Assembly (NCBI GenBank): GCA_036279015.1
Contig: DASUJY010000022.1
Span: forward strand, 1 to 64,000
Direction: 5' to 3'
Length of the DNA: 64,000 bases
Origin: DATEOR01 sp036279015
Lineage (GTDB): Bacteria > Actinomycetota > Thermoleophilia > Gaiellales > Gaiellaceae
Under the pieces are notes generated by a model. The model ran no database searches and was not told the DNA's origin. It saw nothing but the letters and a program-made list of their open reading frames with translations. Shown piece after piece: positions 7,963-16,029 of this stretch; the stretch's first letter is position 1, and each line of letters begins with the position of its first letter. The position numbers were made by a program, and so were the translations under genes.

Positions 7963-9020
7963 ACGGACGTATCGAACGACTGCGCGGGGAGCTCGAGCGG
8001 CTCGAAGCTGCGTCGTTCCTCGTCTCCGACCCGGTCAACGTGCGGTACCTGACCGGCTTCGAGAGCTCGAACGCGTTCGTGCTCGTGAAACACAAGGACG
8101 TCCTGCTGCTCACCGACGGGCGCTACGCCGAGGTCGCGCGCGCCGTCGAGGGCGTCGAGGTCGTCGTGGTGGAGCGCGACTTCCTGCCCGGTCTCGCGGC
8201 GAGCCTCGCCGAGCTCGCCGAGACGCCGGTCGCGTTCGAGTCCGACCACGTGACCGTGGCGCGCCATGCCGACCTCGAGACCGCGGGCGCCGAGCTCGTC
8301 CCCGCGGCAGGGACGGTCGTCGGACTCCGCGCGGTCAAGGATCCGGATGAGCTGGAGGCGATCCGCCGCGCGGCGCAGGTCGTCGACGACGTGCTCGAGC
8401 GGCTCGTCGCCGAGCCGCTCGTCGGCAAGAGCGAGGCCGAGGTCGCCTGGTGGATCGTGCGGGCGATACACGAGGCCGGGGGCGACGACGTGTCGTTCGA
8501 GCCGATCGTCGGCGCGGGCCCGAACGCCGCGCTGCCGCATCACCATCCCGGGCCGCGCACGATCGGCGCCGGCGAGACGGTCGTCGTCGACCTCGGCGCG
8601 AAGGTGGACGGCTACTGCTCGGACTGCACGCGGACGTTCTCCACGGGCGCGCTCCCCTCCGAGCTGGAGGACGCCTACCGGGTCTGCCACGAGGCGCAGG
8701 GCGCCGCTCTCGCCGCGGTGCGGGCGGGAGCCGACCCGCGCGCTCTCGATGCGATCGCCCGCGAGCGCATCGAGGCCTCGGGGAACGAGGTCCTGCACGG
8801 GCTCGGCCACGGTGTCGGGCTCGAGGTGCACGAGCTCCCCGTGCTCCGCCAGACGGCCTCGGGCAGCCTCGTCGCCGGCAACGTCGTCACAGTCGAGCCC
8901 GGCGTCTATCTCGCAGGACGGGGCGGCATCCGGATCGAGGACCTCGTCGTCGTCTCCGAGGAGGGGCCCGAGGTCCTGAGCGGCTTCACGAAGGAACTGA
9001 CGACGATCGGCAGCTACTAG
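7959..9020 (+). CDS. pepP: M24 family aminopeptidase P / Xaa-Pro peptidase
   Basis: Metallopeptidase expected to release N-terminal residues ahead of proline. The 353-aa protein has an N-terminal creatinase-like domain (residues 1-120) containing YLTGFESSNAF and LLTDGRY. A C-terminal pita-bread domain follows. Metal ligands appear in order: VVDLGAKVDGYCSDCTRTF (two aspartates), HGLGHGVGLEVHE, TVEPGVY and GGIRIEDLVVV. The aroQ-pepP-efp order is widespread in Gram-positive and actinobacterial genomes. The GTG start overlaps the aroQ stop. Confidence 0.93.
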   Translation: MNGRIERLRGELERLEAASFLVSDPVNVRYLTGFESSNAFVLVKHKDVLLLTDGRYAEVARAVEGVEVVVVERDFLPGLAASLAELAETPVAFESDHVTVARHADLETAGAELVPAAGTVVGLRAVKDPDELEAIRRAAQVVDDVLERLVAEPLVGKSEAEVAWWIVRAIHEAGGDDVSFEPIVGAGPNAALPHHHPGPRTIGAGETVVVDLGAKVDGYCSDCTRTFSTGALPSELEDAYRVCHEAQGAALAAVRAGADPRALDAIARERIEASGNEVLHGLGHGVGLEVHELPVLRQTASGSLVAGNVVTVEPGVYLAGRGGIRIEDLVVVSEEGPEVLSGFTKELTTIGSY

Positions 9021-9023
9021 AAT
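9018..9023 (+). promoter_or_regulatory. -10 box of efp (TAGAAT), overlaps the pepP stop
   Basis: The pepP stop TAG forms the first half of TAGAAT, which ends 9 nt before the TTG start of efp at 9033. A promoter of its own would suit efp, which needs high expression. Confidence 0.55.
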
Positions 9024-9032
9024 CGCTGCGCC

Positions 9033-9599
9033 TTGGCCGAAACGGTTTCGACCAACCAGTTCAAGAACGGGATGCACGTCGAGCTCGACGGGCAGGTGTG
9101 GCGGATCGTCGAGTTCCAGCACGTGAAGCCCGGGAAGGGCGGCGCCTTCGTGCGCACCAAGCTGAAGAGCCTCGACTCGGGCTCGGTGGTCGACCGGACC
9201 TTCCGCGCCGGCGAAAAGATGCCCCGCGTGCGCACGGAGACGAAGAGCGTCCAGTACCTCTACGACTCGGGCGACGAGGTCGTCTTCATGGACACCGGAA
9301 ACTACGAGCAGATCTCGCTTCCACACAGGGAGCTCGAGCATCAGCTTCCCTACATGCAGCCGGCGAGCGAGGTGATGCTCCTCGTCGTGAACGGGCGCCC
9401 CTCCGGGGTCGACCTGCCGGCCTCGGTGGAGCTCGCGGTCGTCGAGACCGAGCCCGGCGTGAAGGGCGACACGGTCTCCAACGTGACGAAGCCGGCGACG
9501 CTCGAGACCGGGGCGGTCGTGCAGGTGCCGCTCTTCGTGAACGTCGGCGACCGCATCAAGGTCGATACGCGCGAGGCGCGCTACATCTCGCGGGCCTAG
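9033..9599 (+). CDS. efp: Translation elongation factor P
   Basis: Relieves ribosome stalling at polyproline stretches. The 188-aa protein has three beta-barrel domains. The tip loop KPGKGGAFVRTK carries the lysine that is modified in some bacteria. The C-terminal family signature GDRIKVDTREARYISR is present. It starts with TTG, which is unusual for so highly expressed a gene but supported by homology from residue 1 and by the TAGAAT box 9 nt upstream. No modification enzyme (EpmA, YmfI or EarP) is encoded nearby. Confidence 0.96.
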   Translation: MAETVSTNQFKNGMHVELDGQVWRIVEFQHVKPGKGGAFVRTKLKSLDSGSVVDRTFRAGEKMPRVRTETKSVQYLYDSGDEVVFMDTGNYEQISLPHRELEHQLPYMQPASEVMLLVVNGRPSGVDLPASVELAVVETEPGVKGDTVSNVTKPATLETGAVVQVPLFVNVGDRIKVDTREARYISRA

Positions 9600-9607
9600 C
9601 GGGCGTC

Positions 9608-11419
9608 GTGCCAGCTCTCGTCGACACGAGCATCCGGCTCCTCTCCCAGGAGCCTCTCGCCCAGCGCACCCGCTCCTCAAGGGTCCTCGACCTGGCTGAG
9701 ATCCTCGACACGGCCGGCTTCGCCTACCTCGAGGTCTCGGGCGGCGGCTGTTTCGACTCCGCCGTCCGGCGTGGGGTCGAGAGCCCGTGGGAACGGATCC
9801 GCGCGATCCGGGCGCGCTGCTCGACGCCGCTCGGGATGGCGCTCCGCGGGCGCCTCCTCGTCGGCTCGCGCCCGCTCTCCCGCGATCTCGTCACCCGGTT
9901 CGTGGCGAGTGCTGCCGCGAGCGGCATCGACGTCTTCCGGATCCACGATCCGCTGAACGACCTGGGGAACCTCCGCGACGCGTCCGAGGCGATCCGCGAG
10001 GCGGGCAAGGAGCTGACCGTCGGGCTCGTGCACAGCCCCGGCCTCGGAGGCGGCACGGAGGTCCTGCTCGAGCGGGCCCACGAGGTCGCCGAGCTCGGAG
10101 CCTCGCGGGTGCTCATCCACGACCCATCCGGCTCGCTCGATCCGGCCAAGGCGCGCGAGCTCGTCGAGCGCGTGGGGGAGGCGAGCGCGCTGCCGGTGGG
10201 GCTCCACTGCCAGGGAGCGGGCGGCGCGGCGCTCGCGGCCTCGCTCGAAGCGGCCCGCGCAGGCGCTGCGGTGATCGCGTGCGCGCTCTATCCGATCGCG
10301 CTCTCGCTGCACCGCGTCTCGGCCGAGTCGCTGACGAAGTCGCTCGCGGGGCTCGACATCGACTCCGGCGTCGACCTCGAGACACTCTGGCGCGGCTCGG
10401 AGCTCGTGGACGACTCCCTCGGCGAGGCGCCGGTCCCCCCGCTCTCCCCCCGCGTCGCCGTGCGCGCGGCCGAGCACAGCCTGCCCGCGGGCCTCGTGGC
10501 CGAGCTCGACGCCAACCTGCGGGCGCACGGCTTCGCCGACCGGCTCGACGAGGTGCTCGCCGAGCTCGCCGAGCTCCGGAAGGAGTGCGGCTCCCCGCCG
10601 CTCGCCTCGCCGATCGGTCAGATCCTCGGCTCCCAGGCCGTTCTCCACGTCCTCTCCGCCCAGCGCTGGCAGATCGTCGTTGACGAGCTGCGCGACCTGA
10701 TCGAGGGCCGGTTCGGCTCGCCGCCATCGGAGATCGACCCCGTCGTCCGCCGCGCCGTGCAGCTGATCGGCGAGGGCGCTGACCGGGAGGACAAGCCGGT
10801 CGAGATCGACGACGTGCGCGACGCCGCCGAGGGCCTTGCGACGAGCGACGAGGAGCTCCTCATGCTGGCGCTCTTCGGCGACGAGGCGCGGCCGCTCCTT
10901 CATTCGATCCGAAGCCGGGGCGGCGAGGCAGAAGGACTGGCGCGCGCCGGGCTCGAGCAGGCGGAGGCCGACCGGATCCGCGAGCTGATTCGGATCGTGC
11001 AGGAGTCGGGAATCGGGGAGGTCACGATCGAGGAGGGCGAGACGCGGGTGACGGTGCGCCGGAGCGACGATGTCGCAGCCGCCCCCGTCGCGGCGCTTTC
11101 CGGGCCGGCCGCGCCCGGCGGGGACGAGGCGCCCGTCCGGCTACCGGCGGACGGGACGATTCGCGTCGAGTCGCCGATGGTCGGCACGTTCTACCGGGCG
11201 CCGGAGCCAGGGGCGCCGCCGTTCGTCGAGGAGGGCGATCCCGTCGCCCCCGGTCAGACGCTCTGCATCCTCGAGGCGATGAAGCTGATGAACGAGGTCA
11301 AGGCGGACGCCGAGGCGATCGTCCGCAAGGTCTGCGTCGAGAACGCCGAGCCGGTCGAGTACGGCCAGCTGCTCTTCGAGCTCGAGCCGCTCAACGGTCG
11401 TCCCCTCGACGCCCTCTAG
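9608..11419 (+). CDS. Degenerate carboxyltransferase domain fused to AccB-type biotin carboxyl carrier protein
   Basis: A 603-aa two-part protein. Residues 1 to about 430 follow the PycB/OadA/transcarboxylase-5S fold: LVDTSIR at the start, LEVSGGGCFD, WERIRAI, ALRGRLLVG, IDVFRIHDPLND. The active-site residues are not conserved. The R-D-A-H-Q metal-binding motif is R-L-L-S-Q (residues 10-14), the K-D biotin-carboxylation lysine is H-D (171), and H-T-H-D is H-C-Q-G (200-203). Residues from about 450 are AccB: IRELIRIVQESGIGEVTIEE, a short linker, then the biotinyl domain with ESPMVGTFYRAPEPG and EAMKLMNEVKAD (biotin lysine 559). accC follows after 121 bp. The carrier domain should function with AccC. 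The front domain is probably inactive and may be a scaffold. GTG start. Confidence 0.85.
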   Translation: MPALVDTSIRLLSQEPLAQRTRSSRVLDLAEILDTAGFAYLEVSGGGCFDSAVRRGVESPWERIRAIRARCSTPLGMALRGRLLVGSRPLSRDLVTRFVASAAASGIDVFRIHDPLNDLGNLRDASEAIREAGKELTVGLVHSPGLGGGTEVLLERAHEVAELGASRVLIHDPSGSLDPAKARELVERVGEASALPVGLHCQGAGGAALAASLEAARAGAAVIACALYPIALSLHRVSAESLTKSLAGLDIDSGVDLETLWRGSELVDDSLGEAPVPPLSPRVAVRAAEHSLPAGLVAELDANLRAHGFADRLDEVLAELAELRKECGSPPLASPIGQILGSQAVLHVLSAQRWQIVVDELRDLIEGRFGSPPSEIDPVVRRAVQLIGEGADREDKPVEIDDVRDAAEGLATSDEELLMLALFGDEARPLLHSIRSRGGEAEGLARAGLEQAEADRIRELIRIVQESGIGEVTIEEGETRVTVRRSDDVAAAPVAALSGPAAPGGDEAPVRLPADGTIRVESPMVGTFYRAPEPGAPPFVEEGDPVAPGQTLCILEAMKLMNEVKADAEAIVRKVCVENAEPVEYGQLLFELEPLNGRPLDAL

Positions 11420-11442
11420 TGTTCTTTTCGGCCGAGGCGATC

Positions 11443-11486
11443 CCGGGGCCGCCGCGAGCCTCCCTCCGGCTTCAGCCTATTGCCGG
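11443..11486 (+). repeat. Intergenic element, copy 1, upstream of accC
   Basis: About 44 bp containing CCGGGGCCGCCGCG, then A-G-C-C-T-C-C-C-T-C-C and AGCCTATTGC. It closely matches 50861-50903 upstream of dnaE2. The first 25 bases differ at one position, and the AGCCTAT block is shared. The rest of the 11420-11540 gap shows no gene and no clear leaderless promoter. Confidence 0.5.
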
Positions 11487-11540
11487 CGACCGCGCTGGTG
11501 TTGAGCCGAATGTGACGGAAACGCGCCGAGAACCGGACCG

Positions 11541-12905
11541 GTGTTCGAGCGCGTCCTGATCGCCAACCGCGGCGAGGTCGCCGTCCGCGTCATCCGCGCC
11601 TGCCACGAGCTCGGAATCGAGGCCGTCGCCGTCTACTCGACCGCGGACCGCGACAGCCTCCACGTGCGCCTCGCCGACCGCGCCCTGCACATCGGGCCGC
11701 CCCTGCCGGCCGAGAGCTACCTCCGCATCCCCTCCCTCGTCGCAGCCGCGACTACTACCGACTGCGACGCCGTCCATCCCGGCTGGGGCTTCCTCGCGGA
11801 GAACGCCGCTTTCGCGCTCGCCTGCGAGGACAACGACCTCGTCTTCATCGGCCCGCGGGCCGAGACGATCGAGACGATGGGGGACAAGGTGGCCGCGAAG
11901 GAGGCCATGGCCGATGCGGGCGTGCCGCTTGTGCCCGGGTCGGACGGGGCCGTCGACCTGGACGAGGCCAGGGACGTCGCCGCCGAGCTCGGCTTCCCGC
12001 TCCTCCTGAAGGCCTCCGCGGGCGGCGGCGGCCGGGGCATGCGCCTCGTCGAGTCGGGCGCCGACCTCGACGCCGCATACCGCACGGCCTCCTCGGAGGC
12101 GCTCTCGGCCTTCGGCGACGGTGCTCTCTACGTCGAGAGGGCGGTCGTCGGCGCGCGCCACGTCGAGATCCAGGTGCTAGGAGACGGCGAGGGCGCGGTC
12201 CTGACGCTCGGCGAGCGCGACTGCTCGATCCAGCGCCGTCACCAGAAGCTCGTCGAGGAGGCTCCTTCGCCGGCGGTCTCGCCGGACCTCAGGGAGGAGA
12301 TGGAGGCTGCGGCGCGCCGTGCCTGCGAGGCGCTCCGCTATCGGGGCGCGGGGACGATCGAGTTCCTGCTCGACGCGGACGGGCGCTTCTACTTCATCGA
12401 GATGAACACCCGCCTCCAGGTCGAGCACCCCGTCACCGAGCTCGTCACGGGCATCGACCTGGCGCGCGCCCAGCTCGGGGTCGCGGCGGGGGACGGCCTG
12501 CCGCTCGAGGGACGGGCGCCGCTTCGCGGGCATGCGATCGAGCTCCGGATCAACGCGGAGGACCCGGCCGCGGACTTCCGGCCGGCGCCGGGCCTGGTGA
12601 CGCGCTTCCGCCCGCCGCTCGGACCCGGCGTCCGCGTCGACACGCACGTCGAGGAGGGGTACTCGATCCCGCCCTTCTACGACTCGCTCGTCGGGAAGGT
12701 GATCGTCTGGGCCGAGAATCGAGAGCTCGCGCTTGCGCGGGGCCGGCGGGCGCTCGCCGAGCTCGAGCTCGAGGGGGTGCCGACGACGCGGGAGCTCGCG
12801 CTCGACATTCTCGGAAGCGACGAGTTCGCGAGCGGCGACTACACGACCTCCTTTCTCGCCGACGCTGCCGGGTCGCTCCACGCGCTCCGCGGAGGAACGG
12901 CGTGA
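11541..12905 (+). CDS. accC: Biotin carboxylase subunit of acetyl-CoA (acyl-CoA) carboxylase
   Basis: ATP-grasp enzyme that carboxylates the biotin of BCCP with bicarbonate. The 454-aa protein is complete: VLIANRGEVAVRVIRAC at the N-terminus, HPGWGFLAENA, the glycine-rich loop KASAGGGGRGMR, ERDCSIQRRHQKLVEEAPSP, and FIEMNTRLQVEHPVTE with the metal-binding glutamate and asparagine. It ends without a BCCP domain, so it depends on a separate carrier, most simply the fusion protein just upstream. No AccA/AccD carboxyltransferase is in the window. The GTG start is followed directly by conserved sequence. It overlaps nusB by 4 bp. Confidence 0.95.
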   Translation: MFERVLIANRGEVAVRVIRACHELGIEAVAVYSTADRDSLHVRLADRALHIGPPLPAESYLRIPSLVAAATTTDCDAVHPGWGFLAENAAFALACEDNDLVFIGPRAETIETMGDKVAAKEAMADAGVPLVPGSDGAVDLDEARDVAAELGFPLLLKASAGGGGRGMRLVESGADLDAAYRTASSEALSAFGDGALYVERAVVGARHVEIQVLGDGEGAVLTLGERDCSIQRRHQKLVEEAPSPAVSPDLREEMEAAARRACEALRYRGAGTIEFLLDADGRFYFIEMNTRLQVEHPVTELVTGIDLARAQLGVAAGDGLPLEGRAPLRGHAIELRINAEDPAADFRPAPGLVTRFRPPLGPGVRVDTHVEEGYSIPPFYDSLVGKVIVWAENRELALARGRRALAELELEGVPTTRELALDILGSDEFASGDYTTSFLADAAGSLHALRGGTA

Positions 12906-13279
12906 GCGGGCGGCGGGCGGCCCGCCGGGCGGCACTCTTCGCCCTCTATCAGCGGGACGTCACCGGCCGGCCGCTCGTCTCGCTCTACGAGGGCGAGCCG
13001 GATCCGTACACGCAGGAGCTCGCCGGAGGCGTGGAGAGCGCCGCCGACGACCTCGACGAGACGATCGGCGCGGCGTCCCCCGACTGGCGGCCCGACCGGC
13101 TCGGTGCGCTCGAGCGGAACATCCTCAGGATCGCGGTCTACGAGCTCGATCGCGGCGAGGTGCCGCTCGAGGTGGCGATCGACGAGGCGGTCCGGCTGGC
13201 CCGCCGGTATGCATCTGACGACGCTGCGAAGCTTGTCAACGGCATCCTCGGCAAGGTCGCAAGGGAGGCGAGACGATGA
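12902..13279 (+). CDS. nusB: Transcription antitermination factor NusB
   Basis: RNA-binding factor that pairs with NusE (S10) at boxA to support rRNA antitermination. At 125 aa it is normal length. The family pattern is clear: RRAARRAALFALYQRDV at the N-terminus, RLGALERNILRIAVYEL in the centre, and EVPLEVAIDEAVRLARRY followed by KLVNGILGKVAR at the end. The GTG start overlaps the accC stop. In many actinobacteria nusB instead follows efp directly, so here the carboxylase genes separate the two. Confidence 0.94.
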   Translation: MSGRRAARRAALFALYQRDVTGRPLVSLYEGEPDPYTQELAGGVESAADDLDETIGAASPDWRPDRLGALERNILRIAVYELDRGEVPLEVAIDEAVRLARRYASDDAAKLVNGILGKVAREARR

Positions 13280-13467
13280 GCACCCAGGAACCCGAGTCGG
13301 TCGCGCGCCTGCAGGAGCTGCTCGAGCGCCTCGAGCGCGCGCGGGCCCAGCTCGACGCCACGGAAGGCGATCCCGAGCAGGCGGTCGACGTGCTCCAGAG
13401 CCTCGCCGAGCTCGCGAAGGAGATCCAGTCGGAGATCGAGCTCGCGCGCCGGGAGGGGCCGGCGTGA
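13276..13467 (+). CDS. Small helical protein, possibly exodeoxyribonuclease VII small-subunit-like
   Basis: A 63-aa, highly charged, almost fully helical protein. It overlaps nusB at one end (ATGA) and the prenyl synthase at the other (GTGA). Leucine/glutamate repeats (LQELLERLERAR, LQSLAELAKEIQSEIEL) suggest a two-helix coiled coil. XseB is often found between nusB and ispA and has a similar size, but the usual XseB pattern with LEEAL and YEEG is not convincing here and no xseA is adjacent. It is certainly co-translated with its neighbours. The identity is tentative. Confidence 0.6.
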   Translation: MSTQEPESVARLQELLERLERARAQLDATEGDPEQAVDVLQSLAELAKEIQSEIELARREGPA

Positions 13468-14303
13468 GGTCGCCGGACGAGCTCCGGGAGCTCGTCGACG
13501 CGTCTCTCGCCGAGCTGCCGCTCGCCGAGGAGCTCGGAGAGCTCGAGGACGCACTCCGCTACTCGCTTCTCGGAGGGGGCAAGCGGATCAGGCCCGTTCT
13601 CTGCCTGGCAACCGGCGAGGCGCTCGGACGGGATCCGGACGACGTGCTTCCGGCCGCCTGCGCGCTCGAGCTCGTGCACACGTTCAGCCTCGTGCACGAC
13701 GACCTGCCGGCGCTCGACGACGACGACCTTCGCCGCGGGCAGCCGAGCGCGCACGTGCGCTACGGCGAGGGCATCGCGATCCTGGCCGGCGACGCGCTCC
13801 TGACCGAGGCCTTCCGGCTCGTGCTCTCGTATGCGAGCCCGGAGCCCGCCCGCGAGCTTGCCGCGGCGACGCTCGGGATGATCGGCGGCCAGTACGTGGA
13901 CGTGACCACGGACGGCGACCTCGACGGCGAGGGCCTCGTCCGCCTCCACGAGCTCAAGACCGGCCGGCTCCTCCGGGCGTCCGTCACCTGCGCCGCCGCG
14001 GTCGCCGCCCTCCCGCTGGGCGAGCGGGAGGGGTGGGCCGCCTTCGGGGAGGAGGTAGGCCTCCTCTTCCAGATCGTCGACGACATCCTGGATGCGACGG
14101 GCACCGCCGAGGAGCTCGGGAAGACGCCGGGGAAGGACGAGGCGGCCGGCAAGGTCACCTACGTCTCCCTGCACGGCCTCGACCACGCCCGTGAGCTCGC
14201 CGACGCGGCGCGGGCCCGGGTGAACGAACGTCTTGCCGCGCTCCCCGGCGACACGTCCGTTCTGGCCGAGCTCGTCGCCACGATCCGCGACCGCCGGGCC
14301 TAG
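13464..14303 (+). CDS. ispA: Polyprenyl (farnesyl/geranylgeranyl) diphosphate synthase
   Basis: Condenses isopentenyl diphosphate with allylic diphosphates. The 279-aa protein has LLGGGKRIRPVLCLATGEA, the first aspartate-rich motif VHDDLPALDDDDLRRG (near residue 76), the GQYVD segment, LHELKTGRLLRASV, and the second motif QIVDDILDATG followed by KDEAAGKVTYVSLHG. The short-chain signature before the first DDxxD resembles bacterial farnesyl diphosphate synthases, but chain length cannot be settled from sequence alone. The GTG start overlaps the preceding small gene. Confidence 0.9.
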   Translation: MRSPDELRELVDASLAELPLAEELGELEDALRYSLLGGGKRIRPVLCLATGEALGRDPDDVLPAACALELVHTFSLVHDDLPALDDDDLRRGQPSAHVRYGEGIAILAGDALLTEAFRLVLSYASPEPARELAAATLGMIGGQYVDVTTDGDLDGEGLVRLHELKTGRLLRASVTCAAAVAALPLGEREGWAAFGEEVGLLFQIVDDILDATGTAEELGKTPGKDEAAGKVTYVSLHGLDHARELADAARARVNERLAALPGDTSVLAELVATIRDRRA

Positions 14304-14375
14304 TGCCCCTGCCAGTAGTACACGCCTGCTTCTCGCCCGCGATCACGCTACGTGCCGCTTCGTCCTCAATCGCCC

Positions 14376-14392
14376 CGGTAATCGAATTACCG
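14376..14392. promoter_or_regulatory. 17-bp dyad in the tlyA upstream region
   Basis: CGGTAATCGAATTACCG has 7-bp arms (CGGTAAT/ATTACCG) around a 3-bp centre. It lies in the 208-bp gap 14304-14511 and is AT-rich for this genome, like a dimeric-regulator operator. Nothing else in the gap is recognisable except the -10 box before tlyA. Confidence 0.35.
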
Positions 14393-14496
14393 CGGCTCCC
14401 TGCGTCCTCGCGGCGCTTGGTGCTCGCGACCGAGAAGCGGGGCAGCACTACCGGAAGGGGCACCAAAGTTTCGACATTGCGCCGCAGGGCAGGCGT

Positions 14497-14502
14497 TACG
14501 CT
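14497..14502 (+). promoter_or_regulatory. -10 box of tlyA (TACGCT)
   Basis: TACGCT ends 9 nt before the tlyA ATG at 14512 and 6 nt before the in-frame GTG at 14509. Confidence 0.4.
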
Positions 14503-14511
14503 CTCCGGGTG

Positions 14512-15234
14512 ATGACCAAGAAGCGACTGGACGTCCTCATGGTCGAGCGCGGACTGGCCGAGTCGCGCTCCCAGGCGCAGGCGCTCGTCCTCGCCGGCAG
14601 GGTGGCCGGGCACTCGAAGGCCGGCGACCAGGTCGAGGAGGGCGTCGAGATCGAGCTCGAGGCGGGGCCCCGCTTCGTCTCGCGCGGAGGCGAGAAGCTC
14701 GCGCACGCCCTCGACGTCCTTTCCGTCGACGTCCAGGGCGAGAAATGCCTCGACGTCGGCGCCTCGACCGGCGGCTTCACCGACTGCCTCCTCCAGACGG
14801 GCGCGGCCCGGGTGTGCGCGCTCGACGTCGGCTACGGCCAGCTCCATCCCAGCCTTCGCTCCGACCCGAGGGTGACCGTGCTCGAGCGTCTGAACGTACG
14901 GAACCTCGACTGCGGCGCGCTGCCGTTCGCGCCGACGTTCGTCACCTGCGACGTCTCGTTCATCTCGCTGACGAAGGCCCTGCCGCCCGCCCTCGCCTGC
15001 GCGGCGACGGGCTGGCGCGCGCTCGTGCTCGTCAAGCCCCAGTTCGAGGCCGGGCGCGCCGAGGTCGGGAAGGGCGGCGTCGTCCGCGATCCCGCCGTCC
15101 ACGTCCGCGTCGTCGAGGAGATCGCAGCGCGCGCGCCCGAGTGGGGCGCCTGCGTCGAAGGCGTCACCGACTCCGGCCTCCCGGGCCCGAAAGGAAACCG
15201 TGAGTTCTTCCTCTATCTCGCCGCGTCGCACTAG
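14512..15234 (+). CDS. tlyA: TlyA family rRNA (cytidine-2'-O)-methyltransferase / hemolysin
   Basis: TlyA of mycobacteria 2'-O-methylates 16S and 23S rRNA and sets sensitivity to capreomycin. The 240-aa protein has an N-terminal S4-like RNA-binding domain (KRLDVLMVERGLAESRSQAQ) and an FtsJ/RrmJ-type methyltransferase domain. SAM-binding motifs are CLDVGASTGGFTDCLLQ and ALDVGYGQLHPSLR, and the catalytic region has TCDVSFISLTKALP and LVKPQFEAGR. tlyA-nadK-recN is a classic actinobacterial run. The start is ATG at 14512 or the GTG three bases earlier. Confidence 0.93.
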   Translation: MTKKRLDVLMVERGLAESRSQAQALVLAGRVAGHSKAGDQVEEGVEIELEAGPRFVSRGGEKLAHALDVLSVDVQGEKCLDVGASTGGFTDCLLQTGAARVCALDVGYGQLHPSLRSDPRVTVLERLNVRNLDCGALPFAPTFVTCDVSFISLTKALPPALACAATGWRALVLVKPQFEAGRAEVGKGGVVRDPAVHVRVVEEIAARAPEWGACVEGVTDSGLPGPKGNREFFLYLAASH

Positions 15235-15235
15235 C

Positions 15236-16024
15236 GTGGCCGGCCCTGTCACACGCGCGGCCGTCTTCACGCACGGGCTGCCCGAGCGGATCGGAGACGC
15301 CGAGCACCGGGTCGAGGAGCTGGCCGCGGGCGCAGGAGTCGAGCTCGCGCCGCTCGGCGAGAGCGCGCCCGACCTCGTCGTCGCCCTCGGCGGGGACGGG
15401 ACGATGCTCCGGGCGCTGCGGGCGACGCTGGGCACCTCGACGCCGGTCTTCGGGGTCAACTTCGGACGCATGGGCTTCCTCACGAGCGCCGAGGGCGACC
15501 GGCTCGAAGAGGCCTTGCGGCGGGTGTTCGCGGGGGAGTTTCGGATCGTGGAGCTCTGCACGCTACGAGCGCTGCTCGGCGACGTCGAGGACGTGGCGGT
15601 CAACGACGTCGTGGCGACGAGCGCCCAGCCGGGGCGGATGGTCGAGCTCGGCTGGGAGGTGGGAGGGGAGGAGCTTGCGCCCCAGCCATGCGACGGGCTC
15701 ATCTGCTGCACGCCCTCCGGCTCGACGGCGTACAACCTCTCGAACGGCGGGCCGGTGATGATGTGGGGCCTCGAAGCGATGGCGATCACCTTCGTGGCGC
15801 CGCACTCGCTGCACGCCAGGCCGCTCGTCCTCCCGCGCGGGCACGACCTCACCGTCACGAACCGCTCGCGGGCGCAGGCGGTGACCGTGCTCGTGGACGG
15901 GAACCCGGTCGGCGAGCTCGAGCCCGGCGGCGGGCTCTCGGTCTCGCTCGGCGAGGAGACGGCCGCGCTCGCCGTCCTGCCGGAGGTCAGCTTCTTCACC
16001 CGCTATCGGGCCGTCTTTCCGTAA
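15236..16024 (+). CDS. nadK: NAD kinase
   Basis: Phosphorylates NAD to NADP. The 262-aa protein contains the diagnostic ALGGDGTMLRAL motif with catalytic aspartate, NFGRMGFLTS, the substrate-binding NDVVATS, and TPSGSTAYNLSNGGP. The GTG start follows the tlyA stop by 1 bp. The N-terminal segment is shorter than in mycobacterial PpnK but contains the complete first strand. recN follows after 5 bp, so tlyA, nadK and recN form one transcription unit. Confidence 0.95.
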   Translation: MAGPVTRAAVFTHGLPERIGDAEHRVEELAAGAGVELAPLGESAPDLVVALGGDGTMLRALRATLGTSTPVFGVNFGRMGFLTSAEGDRLEEALRRVFAGEFRIVELCTLRALLGDVEDVAVNDVVATSAQPGRMVELGWEVGGEELAPQPCDGLICCTPSGSTAYNLSNGGPVMMWGLEAMAITFVAPHSLHARPLVLPRGHDLTVTNRSRAQAVTVLVDGNPVGELEPGGGLSVSLGEETAALAVLPEVSFFTRYRAVFP

Positions 16025-16029
16025 GTCCC

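Noticed and set aside
9608..10900. Active pyruvate carboxylase or oxaloacetate decarboxylase subunit
   Set aside because: The fold matches, but the metal-binding aspartate and histidines and the carboxyl-carrying lysine are all replaced, so catalytic activity is not supported.
14303..14512. 69-codon frame filling the gap before tlyA
   Set aside because: No hydrophobic, charged or motif pattern and no plausible start signal. The gap looks regulatory instead.
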